Shown here: positions 44,723-52,748 of the stretch, one piece after another
Layout: each line of letters begins with the position of its first letter
How positions within the stretch are numbered: the first letter of the stretch is position 1
Assembly (NCBI RefSeq): GCF_050574275.1
Contig: NZ_CP192260.1
Span: 2,604,001-2,668,000 of the forward strand
Reading direction: 5' to 3'
Origin: Virgibacillus_F flavescens
GTDB lineage: Bacteria > Bacillota > Bacilli > Bacillales > Amphibacillaceae
DNA: 64,000 bases
Position numbers and translations under genes: made by a program
Notes under the pieces: model-generated
Database searches by the model: none
Seen by the model: only the letters and a program-made list of their open reading frames with translations
What the model was told of the DNA's origin: nothing

Positions 44723-45195
44723 ACTGTATTATTTCCTTTCTTTTTCTGCTTTTCTTCAAAGAATGTTGCAATTAATATTAATGTCACTCCAACCACTAGA
44801 GACGAGTCGGCAACATTAAAGATTGGAAAATCATAGCCGAATATAATAAAATCCAAGAAATCAACTACTTCTCCTCTAAATAGACGGTCAATGAAATTTC
44901 CAATCGCACCGCCGAGAATAAAGCTCAGCGAAACAGCTAAGAACTTATCATTTCGCGCGTATTTTTGCATGTAATAAATAACGCCTAATACTACTACAGT
45001 TGTTACAATGTAGAAGAATATCATTTTTCCTTCTAGGATGCCCCATGCAGCACCTTTATTACGATGTGAAGTTAAATGAAAGAAGTTTTCTACAATCGTA
45101 ATTTGTTCATATAATTCCATGTTTTTTATCACGACCCATTTTGTTAACTGGTCGATTATGATAATAATAGCTGCAATTATGTAATACACGTACAT
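44719..45195 (-). CDS. lspA: Lipoprotein signal peptidase (signal peptidase II)
   Basis: LspA removes signal peptides from prolipoproteins after lipid attachment. 158 residues with four membrane helices. The catalytic aspartates are in GNFIDRLFRGEVVDFLDF and FPIFNVADSSLVVG. It overlaps rluD by 4 bp. The lipoprotein at 32.4 kb would be a client if it is made. Confidence 0.96.
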   Translation of the reverse strand: MYVYYIIAAIIIIIDQLTKWVVIKNMELYEQITIVENFFHLTSHRNKGAAWGILEGKMIFFYIVTTVVVLGVIYYMQKYARNDKFLAVSLSFILGGAIGNFIDRLFRGEVVDFLDFIIFGYDFPIFNVADSSLVVGVTLILIATFFEEKQKKKGNNTV

Positions 45196-45245
45196 TCATT
45201 TTCCCCCGATCAAACTCTCTGCTTAATAATAGTATAACATGACTT

Positions 45246-45288
45246 AGAAAATCCTCCACTTATACAAGAGGAGGATTTTCTGTAAAGC
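45246..45288 (-). terminator. Terminator of ileS
   Basis: AGAAAATCCTCC (45246-45257) pairs with GGAGGATTTTCT (45270-45281). On the minus strand TTTTCTAAG follows. Confidence 0.8.
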
Positions 45289-45295
45289 CAAATTG

Positions 45296-48052
45296 TTATA
45301 CAGAATAATTTTTCTTCACTATATCTGCACATCGTGTGCACAATTCAGGATGATCTTTATCTTCTCCTACCGTTTCAGATGCAATCCAGCAACGTTCACA
45401 TTTATCACCTGGATGTTTTTCAACTTTCACATCTACATAACGGTAAGAAGACGTACCATCTGCTTCATTACTTATTTCCGCACTTGAAACAATTAATAGC
45501 TGATGTAGTTCTGGAATTTCATTTAATACTTCTTTTGTTTTTTCATCTTTAGCTAATATGGTTAACTTAGCTTCTAATGATTTACCAATGACCTTCTCAT
45601 TACGCGCTTCTTCTAGTGCCTTAAATACATCGTCCCGCACACTCATGAAGTGATCCCACTTCGTTTTTAATGCTTCTGTTTCTAAAATAGCATGAGGTTC
45701 TGGGATATCAGTCAGTTGAACACTATCCGTTTCTGTTCCAGGAATGTACTCCCACACCTCTTCTGTTGTATGTGGAATAATCGGAGTCAACAGTTGTACC
45801 ATTGTTTTTAAGATATCATAGTACACGGTTTGAATACTTCTGCGACGTACATTGTCTGCTGCCTCAATATACAAGATATCTTTTGCAAAATCTAAATAGA
45901 ATGAGCTTAAATCAACCGCACAGAAATTATGCACCTGGTGATAAATAGTAGAAAACTCATATTTATCATAGCCTGATCGAATATTTTTATTCAGCTGCTG
46001 CAGACGATGAAGCATATATTTATCGACTTCCTGCAGATCCTCTACAGCTACACGATCTGTTTCAGGGTTAAAGTCAGCTAAATTAGCAAGCATGAATCGG
46101 AACGTATTTCTGATTTTACGGTATGCTTCAGAAACATGCTTTAGGATATCTTGAGAAATACGTACATCTGATTGATAGTCCACAGATGAAACCCATAGAC
46201 GCAAAATATCTGACCCCAGTTGTTTTTGAACTTTTGCTGGACTCATAATATTTCCAAGTGATTTACTCATTTTTCTGCCATTACCATCTAAAACGAAACC
46301 ATGACTGATAATATTTTCATATGGCGACTTACCAGTAACAGCTACAGAAGTTGATAATGATGAATTAAACCAGCCTCGGTACTGGTCACTTCCCTCTAAG
46401 TAAACATCGGCTGGGCGACGATGATCTTCGCGGCCTACTAATACTGCTTCGTGCGAGGAACCAGAATCAAACCATACATCCATAATGTCAGTTTCCTTTG
46501 TAAACGTTCCATTAGGGCTATGTTCAGAAGTAAAGCCCTCAGGTAAAAGGTCTTTCGCCTCACGTTCAAACCAGACATTTGATCCGTGCTCACTAAACAA
46601 TTTGGAAATATATTCGATGGTTTCTTCAGTGATAATAGGCGTTTGATCTTCTGCATAGAATACCGGAATTGGAACACCCCAAGCGCGCTGACGGGAAATA
46701 CACCAATCTTCACGGTCACGAACCATATTATACAATCTGGTTTCACCCCAGCTTGGATGCCAGTTTATCCGGTTAATTTCTTTCAAAATATCATCTCGGA
46801 AATCTTTAATTGATGCGAACCATTGCGAGGTCGCACGGAAAATAGTCGGCTTTTTAGTGCGCCAATCATGCGGATAGGAATGCTTAATAAAGGAAAGCTT
46901 CAATAACGCTCCTACCTCTTCAAGTTTCTCCGTAATTGGTTTGTTAGCTTCATCGTAAAACAATCCTTCAAATCCTGGAGCTTCATTAGTAAAGACACCT
47001 TTATCGTCTACTGGACATAATGCCTCAAGACCATATTTTTTAGCTACATAAAAATCATCTTCACCATGTCCTGGAGCAGTGTGAACACACCCTGTCCCTG
47101 CTTCTGTCGTTACATGGTCACCTAACATAATAATCGAGTCGCGATCATAAAATGGATGTTTTGTAACTACATTGTCAGCTTCCTTACCTTTAAATGTTTT
47201 AAGTACTTTCGGGTTATCCCATTCCAGTTCAGTGGAGACTGCTTCAAGTAATTCTTCAGCAACAACAAATTTTTCTCCATTAACCTCAACGACTGCATAA
47301 TCAAATTTAGGATGTAAACTAATACCTAGATTAGCAGGAATAGTCCAAGGGGTCGTAGTCCAGATAATGAATTTTTCTCCACCATCAAGCAGACCTTTTC
47401 CATCCGTTACTTCAAATCCGACATAGATTGAGGCTGAGCGTTTATCATGGTATTCAATTTCTGCTTCAGCAAGCGCTGATTCTGAAGAAGGAGACCAGTA
47501 AACAGGTTTTAGACCTTTATAGATATAACCTTTGTTCGCCATTTCCCCAAATACTTTAATTTGTGCAGCTTCATAGCTTTTATTTAGAGTAATATAAGGA
47601 TTGTCCCAGTCTCCTCGGACGCCAAGCTGTTTAAACTGGTCACGCTGGTTATCAATTTGCCCCATCGCGTAATCCGCACACTTTTGTCTGAACTCTGCAA
47701 TACTCAACTCTTTACGTTTCACTTTTTTGTTTTTTGTGAGCGCCGTTTCAATTGGTAAACCGTGGGTATCCCAACCCGGAACATATGGCGCACTAAAGCC
47801 GGTCATCGATTTATAACGTGTAATAAAATCCTTTAAAATTTTATTTAGCGCGTGACCAATGTGCAAATCTCCATTAGCATACGGAGGTCCATCGTGCAAA
47901 ATAAACTTGGGACGATCTTTTGTCCGTTCCAGACCTTTTTCATAAATATTATTATCTTCCCACTGTTTTTGACGAATCGGTTCTTTGTTAGGCAGATTTC
48001 CACGCATTGGAAAATCCGTTTTAGGCATTAGTAGTGTGTCTTTGTAGTCCAT
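45296..48052 (-). CDS. ileS: Isoleucyl-tRNA synthetase
   Basis: Charges tRNA-Ile. About 918 residues, eubacterial type with C-terminal zinc site. HIGH-type motif PPYANGDLHIGHALNK, editing domain (about 190-390), KMSKS motif GRKMSKSLGN, and a zinc-binding C-terminus CERCWIAS...CTRC. ATG 48052 gives MDYKDTLLMPKTDFPMRG; the in-frame ATG 15 bases earlier is part of the GGAGG ribosome-binding site. Expression is controlled by the T-box leader upstream. Confidence 0.98.
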   Translation of the reverse strand: MDYKDTLLMPKTDFPMRGNLPNKEPIRQKQWEDNNIYEKGLERTKDRPKFILHDGPPYANGDLHIGHALNKILKDFITRYKSMTGFSAPYVPGWDTHGLPIETALTKNKKVKRKELSIAEFRQKCADYAMGQIDNQRDQFKQLGVRGDWDNPYITLNKSYEAAQIKVFGEMANKGYIYKGLKPVYWSPSSESALAEAEIEYHDKRSASIYVGFEVTDGKGLLDGGEKFIIWTTTPWTIPANLGISLHPKFDYAVVEVNGEKFVVAEELLEAVSTELEWDNPKVLKTFKGKEADNVVTKHPFYDRDSIIMLGDHVTTEAGTGCVHTAPGHGEDDFYVAKKYGLEALCPVDDKGVFTNEAPGFEGLFYDEANKPITEKLEEVGALLKLSFIKHSYPHDWRTKKPTIFRATSQWFASIKDFRDDILKEINRINWHPSWGETRLYNMVRDREDWCISRQRAWGVPIPVFYAEDQTPIITEETIEYISKLFSEHGSNVWFEREAKDLLPEGFTSEHSPNGTFTKETDIMDVWFDSGSSHEAVLVGREDHRRPADVYLEGSDQYRGWFNSSLSTSVAVTGKSPYENIISHGFVLDGNGRKMSKSLGNIMSPAKVQKQLGSDILRLWVSSVDYQSDVRISQDILKHVSEAYRKIRNTFRFMLANLADFNPETDRVAVEDLQEVDKYMLHRLQQLNKNIRSGYDKYEFSTIYHQVHNFCAVDLSSFYLDFAKDILYIEAADNVRRRSIQTVYYDILKTMVQLLTPIIPHTTEEVWEYIPGTETDSVQLTDIPEPHAILETEALKTKWDHFMSVRDDVFKALEEARNEKVIGKSLEAKLTILAKDEKTKEVLNEIPELHQLLIVSSAEISNEADGTSSYRYVDVKVEKHPGDKCERCWIASETVGEDKDHPELCTRCADIVKKNYSV

Positions 48053-48126
48053 AATTATTTCCTCCATATCGTTTAGATAATTTGAATACTTGTCTTATCG
48101 CCAATCCTGAATGGCAAAAGCATTAG

Positions 48127-48187
48127 TTTTACTTATACCGGCACTTTCGCTAAATTTTTATACTTTTCTAACGTATAAAAAAAGCCT
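48127..48187 (-). repeat. Dispersed short repeat, copy C (between T-box terminator and ileS)
   Basis: On the minus strand it starts in the T-box terminator T-tract (TTTTTTTATACG), continues TTAGAAAAGTATAAAAATTT, AGCGAAAGTGCCGG and TATAAGTAAAACT. Nearly the same order is seen in copy A. Confidence 0.75.
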
Positions 48188-48425
48188 TCTGCATCCCAAA
48201 AGGGACGAGAAGACTCGCGGTACCACCCTTATAAACTTAAAAATTAGCTTTAAATTCACTCGAGGTTCTTAACGTGAACGAATCGTCCAATTCTCCTCAG
48301 TAAAGAATTGATTGGATACTCAGGAGTGATTTTCAAATTGCTTCTGTACCAGGCTCTCACCACTCCCAGCTCGCTTAAACAGATTAAACAATTATACTGT
48401 CTCCGTCCTTGTATGTTGCATTATT
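48183..48425 (-). promoter_or_regulatory. T-box leader of ileS
   Basis: The minus strand contains the T-box core AAGGGTGGTACCGCGAG (48230-48214), followed by a terminator stem AGTCTTCTCGTCCC / GGATGCAGAAGGCT and T7. The 5' part carries stem I elements and a GAGTATCC segment where ATC (Ile) is a plausible specifier codon. Uncharged tRNA-Ile should favour antitermination. Confidence 0.93.
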
Positions 48426-48443
48426 AATTTTATTATATCATAT

Positions 48444-48472
48444 ATAGTATGTAAAATTGCTTTAAACGTCAA
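48444..48472 (-). promoter_or_regulatory. SigmaA promoter of the ileS T-box transcript
   Basis: -35 TTGACG (48472-48467), 17-bp spacer, -10 TACTAT (48449-48444), located 4 bp past the divIVA stop codon. Confidence 0.7.
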
Positions 48473-48475
48473 GAA

Positions 48476-48988
48476 CTAAGATTTATTTTCAGCAAAATCC
48501 AGTTCTTCGCCCAGATCAACATTGAACAATTGGTCCCAGTCATCAGTACCAATCATTTCTAATTGAGCTTCTACAAGCATTCTGAGTCTCGTACGGAATA
48601 CCTTGCCCTGCTTCTTAAGCTCTTCAACATCCATTTCAATTCGGCGTGATTTATTAAGTGCCTCATTAATGATTCTGTCGGCGTTCTTTTCAGCTTCCTT
48701 GATAATTAACTTTGATTCTTTCATAGCGTTGCCACGAACTTCCTCGGCTGTTTCCTGAGCGATTAAAATAGATTTATTGAGTGTAGTCTCAATGTTTGTG
48801 AAGTGTCCCAGTTTTTCGTTCAACTGCTCTACTTTTTCTTTTAATTCTTTACGATCGCGAATTACCAATTCATAATCCTTTATTACCTGATCAAGAAATT
48901 CGTTTACTTCATCTTCATCATAACCTCTAAAACTTCTTGTAAACTCTTTGTTATGGATATCTAATGGTGATAATGGCACAAAGGCCAC
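48476..48988 (-). CDS. divIVA: Cell-division and polarity protein DivIVA
   Basis: DivIVA binds negatively curved membranes at poles and septa and positions MinJ/MinCD and the chromosome during sporulation. 170 residues. The N-terminal membrane-binding part LSPLDIHNKEFTRSFRGYDE with conserved F and R is followed by long coiled coils (about 28-140). It follows ylmH with its own upstream gap and is the last of the ylm division cluster. Confidence 0.96.
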   Translation of the reverse strand: MAFVPLSPLDIHNKEFTRSFRGYDEDEVNEFLDQVIKDYELVIRDRKELKEKVEQLNEKLGHFTNIETTLNKSILIAQETAEEVRGNAMKESKLIIKEAEKNADRIINEALNKSRRIEMDVEELKKQGKVFRTRLRMLVEAQLEMIGTDDWDQLFNVDLGEELDFAENKS

Positions 48989-49050
48989 CTCCTTACGTAA
49001 TTTATAAAACTATATCTATTAATTAAAAATATATGCTCCATTAAGTTTTA

Positions 49051-49057
49051 TTCGACA
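49051..49057. promoter_or_regulatory. Possible Spo0A box upstream of divIVA
   Basis: TTCGACA on the plus strand (TGTCGAA on the minus) is a perfect 7-mer, about 65 bp before the divIVA start. A 7-mer occurs by chance, and divIVA is not a known Spo0A target. Confidence 0.25.
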
Positions 49058-49088
49058 CGATTCAGTTAAATCCTGCACAAACAACAAA

Positions 49089-49865
49089 CTATTTTAGTTT
49101 TGCAATGGTAATTTTAAATTTGTCTTTTTTAGTCATCCCGTTTACTCGCTCTAATTTACTTCTTCCCTTACCTTTAAAAGAAATAAGATCATTTTCTTGA
49201 ACTGTAAAAGAACGGTCTTCTACAATTCGATAATTTACTTTAACAAGCTTTTTAGTTATCCCATCAGATGCAGCTTGTCTTGAGATGGAATATATTTCTT
49301 TAATAATACTATCTAAACGCATAGATGAGACCAGCTTATCTTCTTCTGCCCAATTTAATTCTTTTTCAATTAAATCACTGCTCGGTCTGTTTGTAAGTTT
49401 GATAGTCGACTTTTTAATTGATGTTAAATTCGTCAATACATATGCACTAATTTCATCTGCTACTAACATCTGAATTAATCCATCCTGAACAACGATGTCG
49501 CCAAGTTTTTTTCGATCGAGCCCCAGTGACAGGAACGCACCCATTACATCAGGATGCGATAGTGTAACGAATTTCTCATGATAAGTAGCCTGCAGAAGAA
49601 TGACTCCGAAATCATTTTGTTCAATTTCTTCATAGCTTGGAGCGATAATAGCACGTTTTCGCTCAGAGTAGCGGCCCCCTCCGAACAATTGCATCGTCAA
49701 TTCACTATTTGCAGTGTCGATCAGCATGGAAAAAATTTGCTGCTCTCGTGGATCTAGGAAATCAGTAACGATCGATTGATACGATCGCTCAACTTGGTCT
49801 TTCAAAGACAGTACACGGTCAATAAAAGGATGTTCTTCCGATCTATAATGCTGATAAATATCCAT
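49089..49865 (-). CDS. ylmH: S4-domain RNA-binding protein YlmH (RqcP2)
   Basis: A 258-residue protein with a C-terminal S4 domain (about 180-250; RIVEDRSFTVQENDLISFKG). In B. subtilis YlmH acts in alanine-tailing ribosome quality control together with RqcH. The N-terminal part is the YlmH-type fold (IYQHYRSEEHPFIDRV). Located between ylmG and divIVA as usual. It starts 3 bp after the ylmG stop. Confidence 0.93.
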   Translation of the reverse strand: MDIYQHYRSEEHPFIDRVLSLKDQVERSYQSIVTDFLDPREQQIFSMLIDTANSELTMQLFGGGRYSERKRAIIAPSYEEIEQNDFGVILLQATYHEKFVTLSHPDVMGAFLSLGLDRKKLGDIVVQDGLIQMLVADEISAYVLTNLTSIKKSTIKLTNRPSSDLIEKELNWAEEDKLVSSMRLDSIIKEIYSISRQAASDGITKKLVKVNYRIVEDRSFTVQENDLISFKGKGRSKLERVNGMTKKDKFKITIAKLK

Positions 49866-49868
49866 TCC

Positions 49869-50144
49869 CTAAAAAAGTCCAGACAACATGTTAAAGAATA
49901 CTAGTAATCCATAATCTCTTGCCAGAAATAAAACAAAAATCGCCACTAGTGGGGATAGATCAATCATACCAATTGGTGGAATAATCTTTCTGAAGGGCTC
50001 TAGAAATGGTTCACATATACTTGTTAAAAATCTTCCTATAGCAGACTCACGTGCACCAGGAAACCATGACATAAAGATATAAACAATTAGTGCGTAACTA
50101 TATAGTTGTAAACCTAAATAAATTATTGAGTATAATTCGTTCAT
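49869..50144 (-). CDS. ylmG: YggT-family membrane protein YlmG
   Basis: A 91-residue membrane protein with two hydrophobic segments (about 5-25 and 60-85). FMSWFPGARESAIGRFL and CEPFLEPFRKIIPPIGMIDLSP are the YggT signature. The family is linked to cell division and membrane protein organisation by context; the molecular role is unknown. Six bases after sepF. Confidence 0.92.
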   Translation of the reverse strand: MNELYSIIYLGLQLYSYALIVYIFMSWFPGARESAIGRFLTSICEPFLEPFRKIIPPIGMIDLSPLVAIFVLFLARDYGLLVFFNMLSGLF

Positions 50145-50150
50145 TAGTTG

Positions 50151-50579
50151 TTACCATCCTTTTTCAAATTCGTCGTCATTATTAACATTTTCTGTGATAG
50201 AACCAGATACATCTACATTATCCGGTGTACACAGGAATGTATCCGCGCCAAGCTTTTGTATATCACCATTAATAGCATAAACTGTTCCGCTTAAAAAATC
50301 GACAATTCGAGTTGCTTGTCCCCGATCAACCCGCTGCAAATTTACCACAACGGCTCGTCTGTTTACAATATTATCAGCTATTTCCTGTGCTTCTCCATAT
50401 GTACGCGGCTCGCTCAATACTACTTTTGAAGATGATTGCTGCAGACTTTTTAAATTCACTACGTTTTGTTTTGATTGTTTCTGCTCAGAACTGTCAGCCG
50501 AAGAATCTTCTTGTTCTTCAACATATTCATACTCATCTTCCATTGTGAAGAACGTTTTAATTTTATTTTTTATACTCAT
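50151..50579 (-). CDS. sepF: Cell division protein SepF
   Basis: SepF anchors FtsZ filaments to the membrane and forms rings at the septum. 142 residues. The N-terminal amphipathic membrane-targeting helix (MSIKNKIKTFFTM), an acidic linker, then the SepF core (about 60-135) with EIADNIVNRRAVVVNLQRV and the glycine-containing DFLSGTVYAINGDIQKLG. Same operon as ylmE, ylmG and ylmH. Confidence 0.96.
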   Translation of the reverse strand: MSIKNKIKTFFTMEDEYEYVEEQEDSSADSSEQKQSKQNVVNLKSLQQSSSKVVLSEPRTYGEAQEIADNIVNRRAVVVNLQRVDRGQATRIVDFLSGTVYAINGDIQKLGADTFLCTPDNVDVSGSITENVNNDDEFEKGW

Positions 50580-50591
50580 GTTTACACCTCA

Positions 50592-51269
50592 CTAATTTTT
50601 TGATCCGACTAACGTTGAACCAATTCGTATATGAGTAGCACCTTCCTCGACAGCAATTCCGAAATCATTGCTCATCCCCATAGATAAAAATTCACATGGT
50701 GCGTGAGACAACTTTTTGTTTCTGAGCTGATCCCTTTTTTCCCTCAATGCCTGAAACGTTTCACGCAGTACTTCTTCATTTTCTGTGTGCGGTGCCATAG
50801 TCATAAGACCGACCACTTTGATATTTGGGTAATTCTGAAGTGTGGTAATAAATGTGTCTATTTCATTTAGCGCAATACCATGCTTCGAATTTTCACCACT
50901 TACATTTACTTGCACAAAACAATTAACGGATTGCTTAGCACGCTTGTCTATTTCAATTGCTAACGATTTTCGGTCCAATGAATGTACGTAATCAATCTTA
51001 TCTATAACATCTTTAACTTTTCTTGACTGCAGCGATCCTATAAAATGCCATTTCACTTTCTCATGTAAAGATTCATATTTATCTAAAAAACCCTCTAAAC
51101 GATTTTCGCCAATATTTTCAATTCCTGCTCGAACTGCTTCTATTGTTCGTTCTATTGTAACATATTTCGTAACGCCAATAATGGTTATTTCATCAGGGTT
51201 ACGATTACTGTTCCTGCATGCATTTTCTATAGTGGATTTAATCTTCGTTAAGTTATCAGTTACTTGCAA
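50592..51269 (-). CDS. ylmE: Pyridoxal-phosphate homeostasis protein YlmE (YggS family)
   Basis: A 225-residue PLP-binding protein of the alanine-racemase-like fold that buffers cellular PLP. The lysine that holds PLP is in IIGVTKYVTIE; IENIGENRLEGFLDKY, HFIGSLQSRKVK and the C-terminal FLSMGMSNDFGIAVEEGATHIRIGS are the family blocks. Between pgeF and sepF. Confidence 0.94.
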   Translation of the reverse strand: MQVTDNLTKIKSTIENACRNSNRNPDEITIIGVTKYVTIERTIEAVRAGIENIGENRLEGFLDKYESLHEKVKWHFIGSLQSRKVKDVIDKIDYVHSLDRKSLAIEIDKRAKQSVNCFVQVNVSGENSKHGIALNEIDTFITTLQNYPNIKVVGLMTMAPHTENEEVLRETFQALREKRDQLRNKKLSHAPCEFLSMGMSNDFGIAVEEGATHIRIGSTLVGSKN

Positions 51270-51296
51270 AATTCCTAGATCCCCTTTCCACGTACA

Positions 51297-52103
51297 TCAT
51301 GATTGAAAACCAATGAAGCCTAGCATTCGACCGGTTTTACCTCTATCGCGTCGATGTGAAAAAAATAACGCTTCCTCACGATGTGTACAATAATTCGTTA
51401 TACTTATATTATGACGTAAGACACCACTTTGTAAAAGGATTTCCGAATTTAACGTTTTCAAGTCTAATTGATAATGCTGATTCGGCATTTTTTTTGCTGC
51501 AGTAATCCTCTGTTTATCAGTAAGGTTTTCAATTACTTTTTCATCAACTTCATAGTTATCCTGTGAGATTGATGGTCCAATAGCTACTCGCAACGATCGA
51601 ACATCTACTCCCAGCTGAACAAGTTTCTCCACCATTTTAGTACAGATTCCACCTACAGTTCCCTTCCAACCCGCATGGGCAATCCCTATATAACCGGTTT
51701 TCTCATCAAAGAAGAACACTGGAACACAATCCGCAAAAAATGCAGTACATAACATTCCTTTTTCGTTAGTGATTAACCCATCTATTTCAGCTATGGAACT
51801 CTCATGTGAACTAGCGCCCTTACCCTTATGGTTTTCATGAAGCAGCGCTACTTTTGTCCCATGGACTTGCTCACCACTGACCCATTGATCCAAGGTCATA
51901 TTAACTTCACCAGCCAGCAGTTTTCGATTACGAATTACATTTTGCACGTTATCTGGCACATGCAAGCCTAAATTAAGCGATTGAAAGTGACCGTCACTTG
52001 TACCACCTTGACGGGTAGTAAATCCCACCTGTAAATTAGGTTCTATTTTTTTCCATGACTCTATTGTTAAAAAAGATTTTTTTGTAAGTTGAAACGGTTC
52101 CAA
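51297..52103 (-). CDS. pgeF: Peptidoglycan editing factor PgeF (YlmD, laccase-domain)
   Basis: A CNF1/YfiH-fold enzyme that hydrolyses misincorporated L-Ser peptidoglycan precursors. About 268 residues. The conserved Cys and two His are in FADCVPVFFFDEKTGYIGIA (Cys) and HAGWKGTVGGI (His); QVHG supplies another His. I chose TTG 52103 behind GGAGG at 7-base spacing. ATG 52118 would place that GGAGG inside the gene. Confidence 0.88.
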   Translation of the reverse strand: MEPFQLTKKSFLTIESWKKIEPNLQVGFTTRQGGTSDGHFQSLNLGLHVPDNVQNVIRNRKLLAGEVNMTLDQWVSGEQVHGTKVALLHENHKGKGASSHESSIAEIDGLITNEKGMLCTAFFADCVPVFFFDEKTGYIGIAHAGWKGTVGGICTKMVEKLVQLGVDVRSLRVAIGPSISQDNYEVDEKVIENLTDKQRITAAKKMPNQHYQLDLKTLNSEILLQSGVLRHNISITNYCTHREEALFFSHRRDRGKTGRMLGFIGFQS

Positions 52104-52159
52104 AATACATGCCTCCATAAAAAGTCGTTGCTTCATTTTATCATAATTAGAGCTGCATA

Positions 52160-52441
52160 CTAATCAAAAGTTGGGTTACTGCTTAAAAGAAGCTGATTTT
52201 CCTTTAACTGAACAAGAATTACATCTTCACCAATAGTAGTGATTTGATGCCATCCAATAATCACTTCTCCGGACTTACCAAACATTCCATTTTTACCTTC
52301 TTTGACCTGAATGATCAAAGCGAGTACACGTCCATTAACAACATCAATCTCCAAATCAGAAATGTGTCCCAAACGCGAACCACTTTCAATGACAATAATT
52401 TCTTTCACTTGCAGTTCTGAAAGCTTTATCAATTTAATCAC
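52160..52441 (-). CDS. ylmC: PRC-barrel sporulation-cluster protein YlmC/YmxH
   Basis: A 93-residue PRC-barrel-like protein of the YlmC/YmxH family. KLSELQVKEIIVIESGSRLG and the C-terminal IIGWHQITTIGEDVILV mark the family. In B. subtilis it follows sigG closely. Here an IS element sits between, so it must rely on its own promoter. Function unknown. Confidence 0.9.
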   Translation of the reverse strand: MIKLIKLSELQVKEIIVIESGSRLGHISDLEIDVVNGRVLALIIQVKEGKNGMFGKSGEVIIGWHQITTIGEDVILVQLKENQLLLSSNPTFD

Positions 52442-52748
52442 CCACCTTATTAAAACTATATGCAGGCTTCACACATTTTTGAATCAAAAATAAAATAATG
52501 AGATAATTCGACCAGCAAAAGAACGAAAAAAGAGGTAGATTTTAAAAAAATTTCTTTTTACTCTTTCTAAGCAGCATCGAATATGCGATGGTAGATCCAC
52601 ATATTTTGTATTATGTTCAACTTTTTCAGTTGCCTATACTGGTTTCACGAGGAAGGTCGGGTGTTCGTTCTGTGAAATCGAGAGGTATACAGCACGAGCA
52701 GCCTAAAGAAAGCTTGTAGAAAAACAAGTGTATTTCTACAAGCTAAAA
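52442..52748. other. Gap between ylmC and the insertion sequence
   Basis: No ORF seen. Near 52615-52645, minus strand, CATAATA could be a -10 for ylmC. A hairpin lies at 52711-52744. Confidence 0.4.
52711..52744. repeat. 12-bp perfect hairpin beside the IS
   Basis: AGCTTGTAGAAA (52711-52722) pairs with TTTCTACAAGCT (52733-52744), a 10-base loop. It may be the original terminator of sigG displaced by insertion, or part of the IS end region. Confidence 0.7.

Noticed and set aside
49051..49057. Spo0A control of divIVA
   Set aside because: A single 7-mer match is too weak; it is listed only as a low-confidence site.
52600..52650. SigmaG promoter for ylmC
   Set aside because: A CATAATA -10 is present, but the best -35 (GTATA) is spaced 19 bp, too far to claim.
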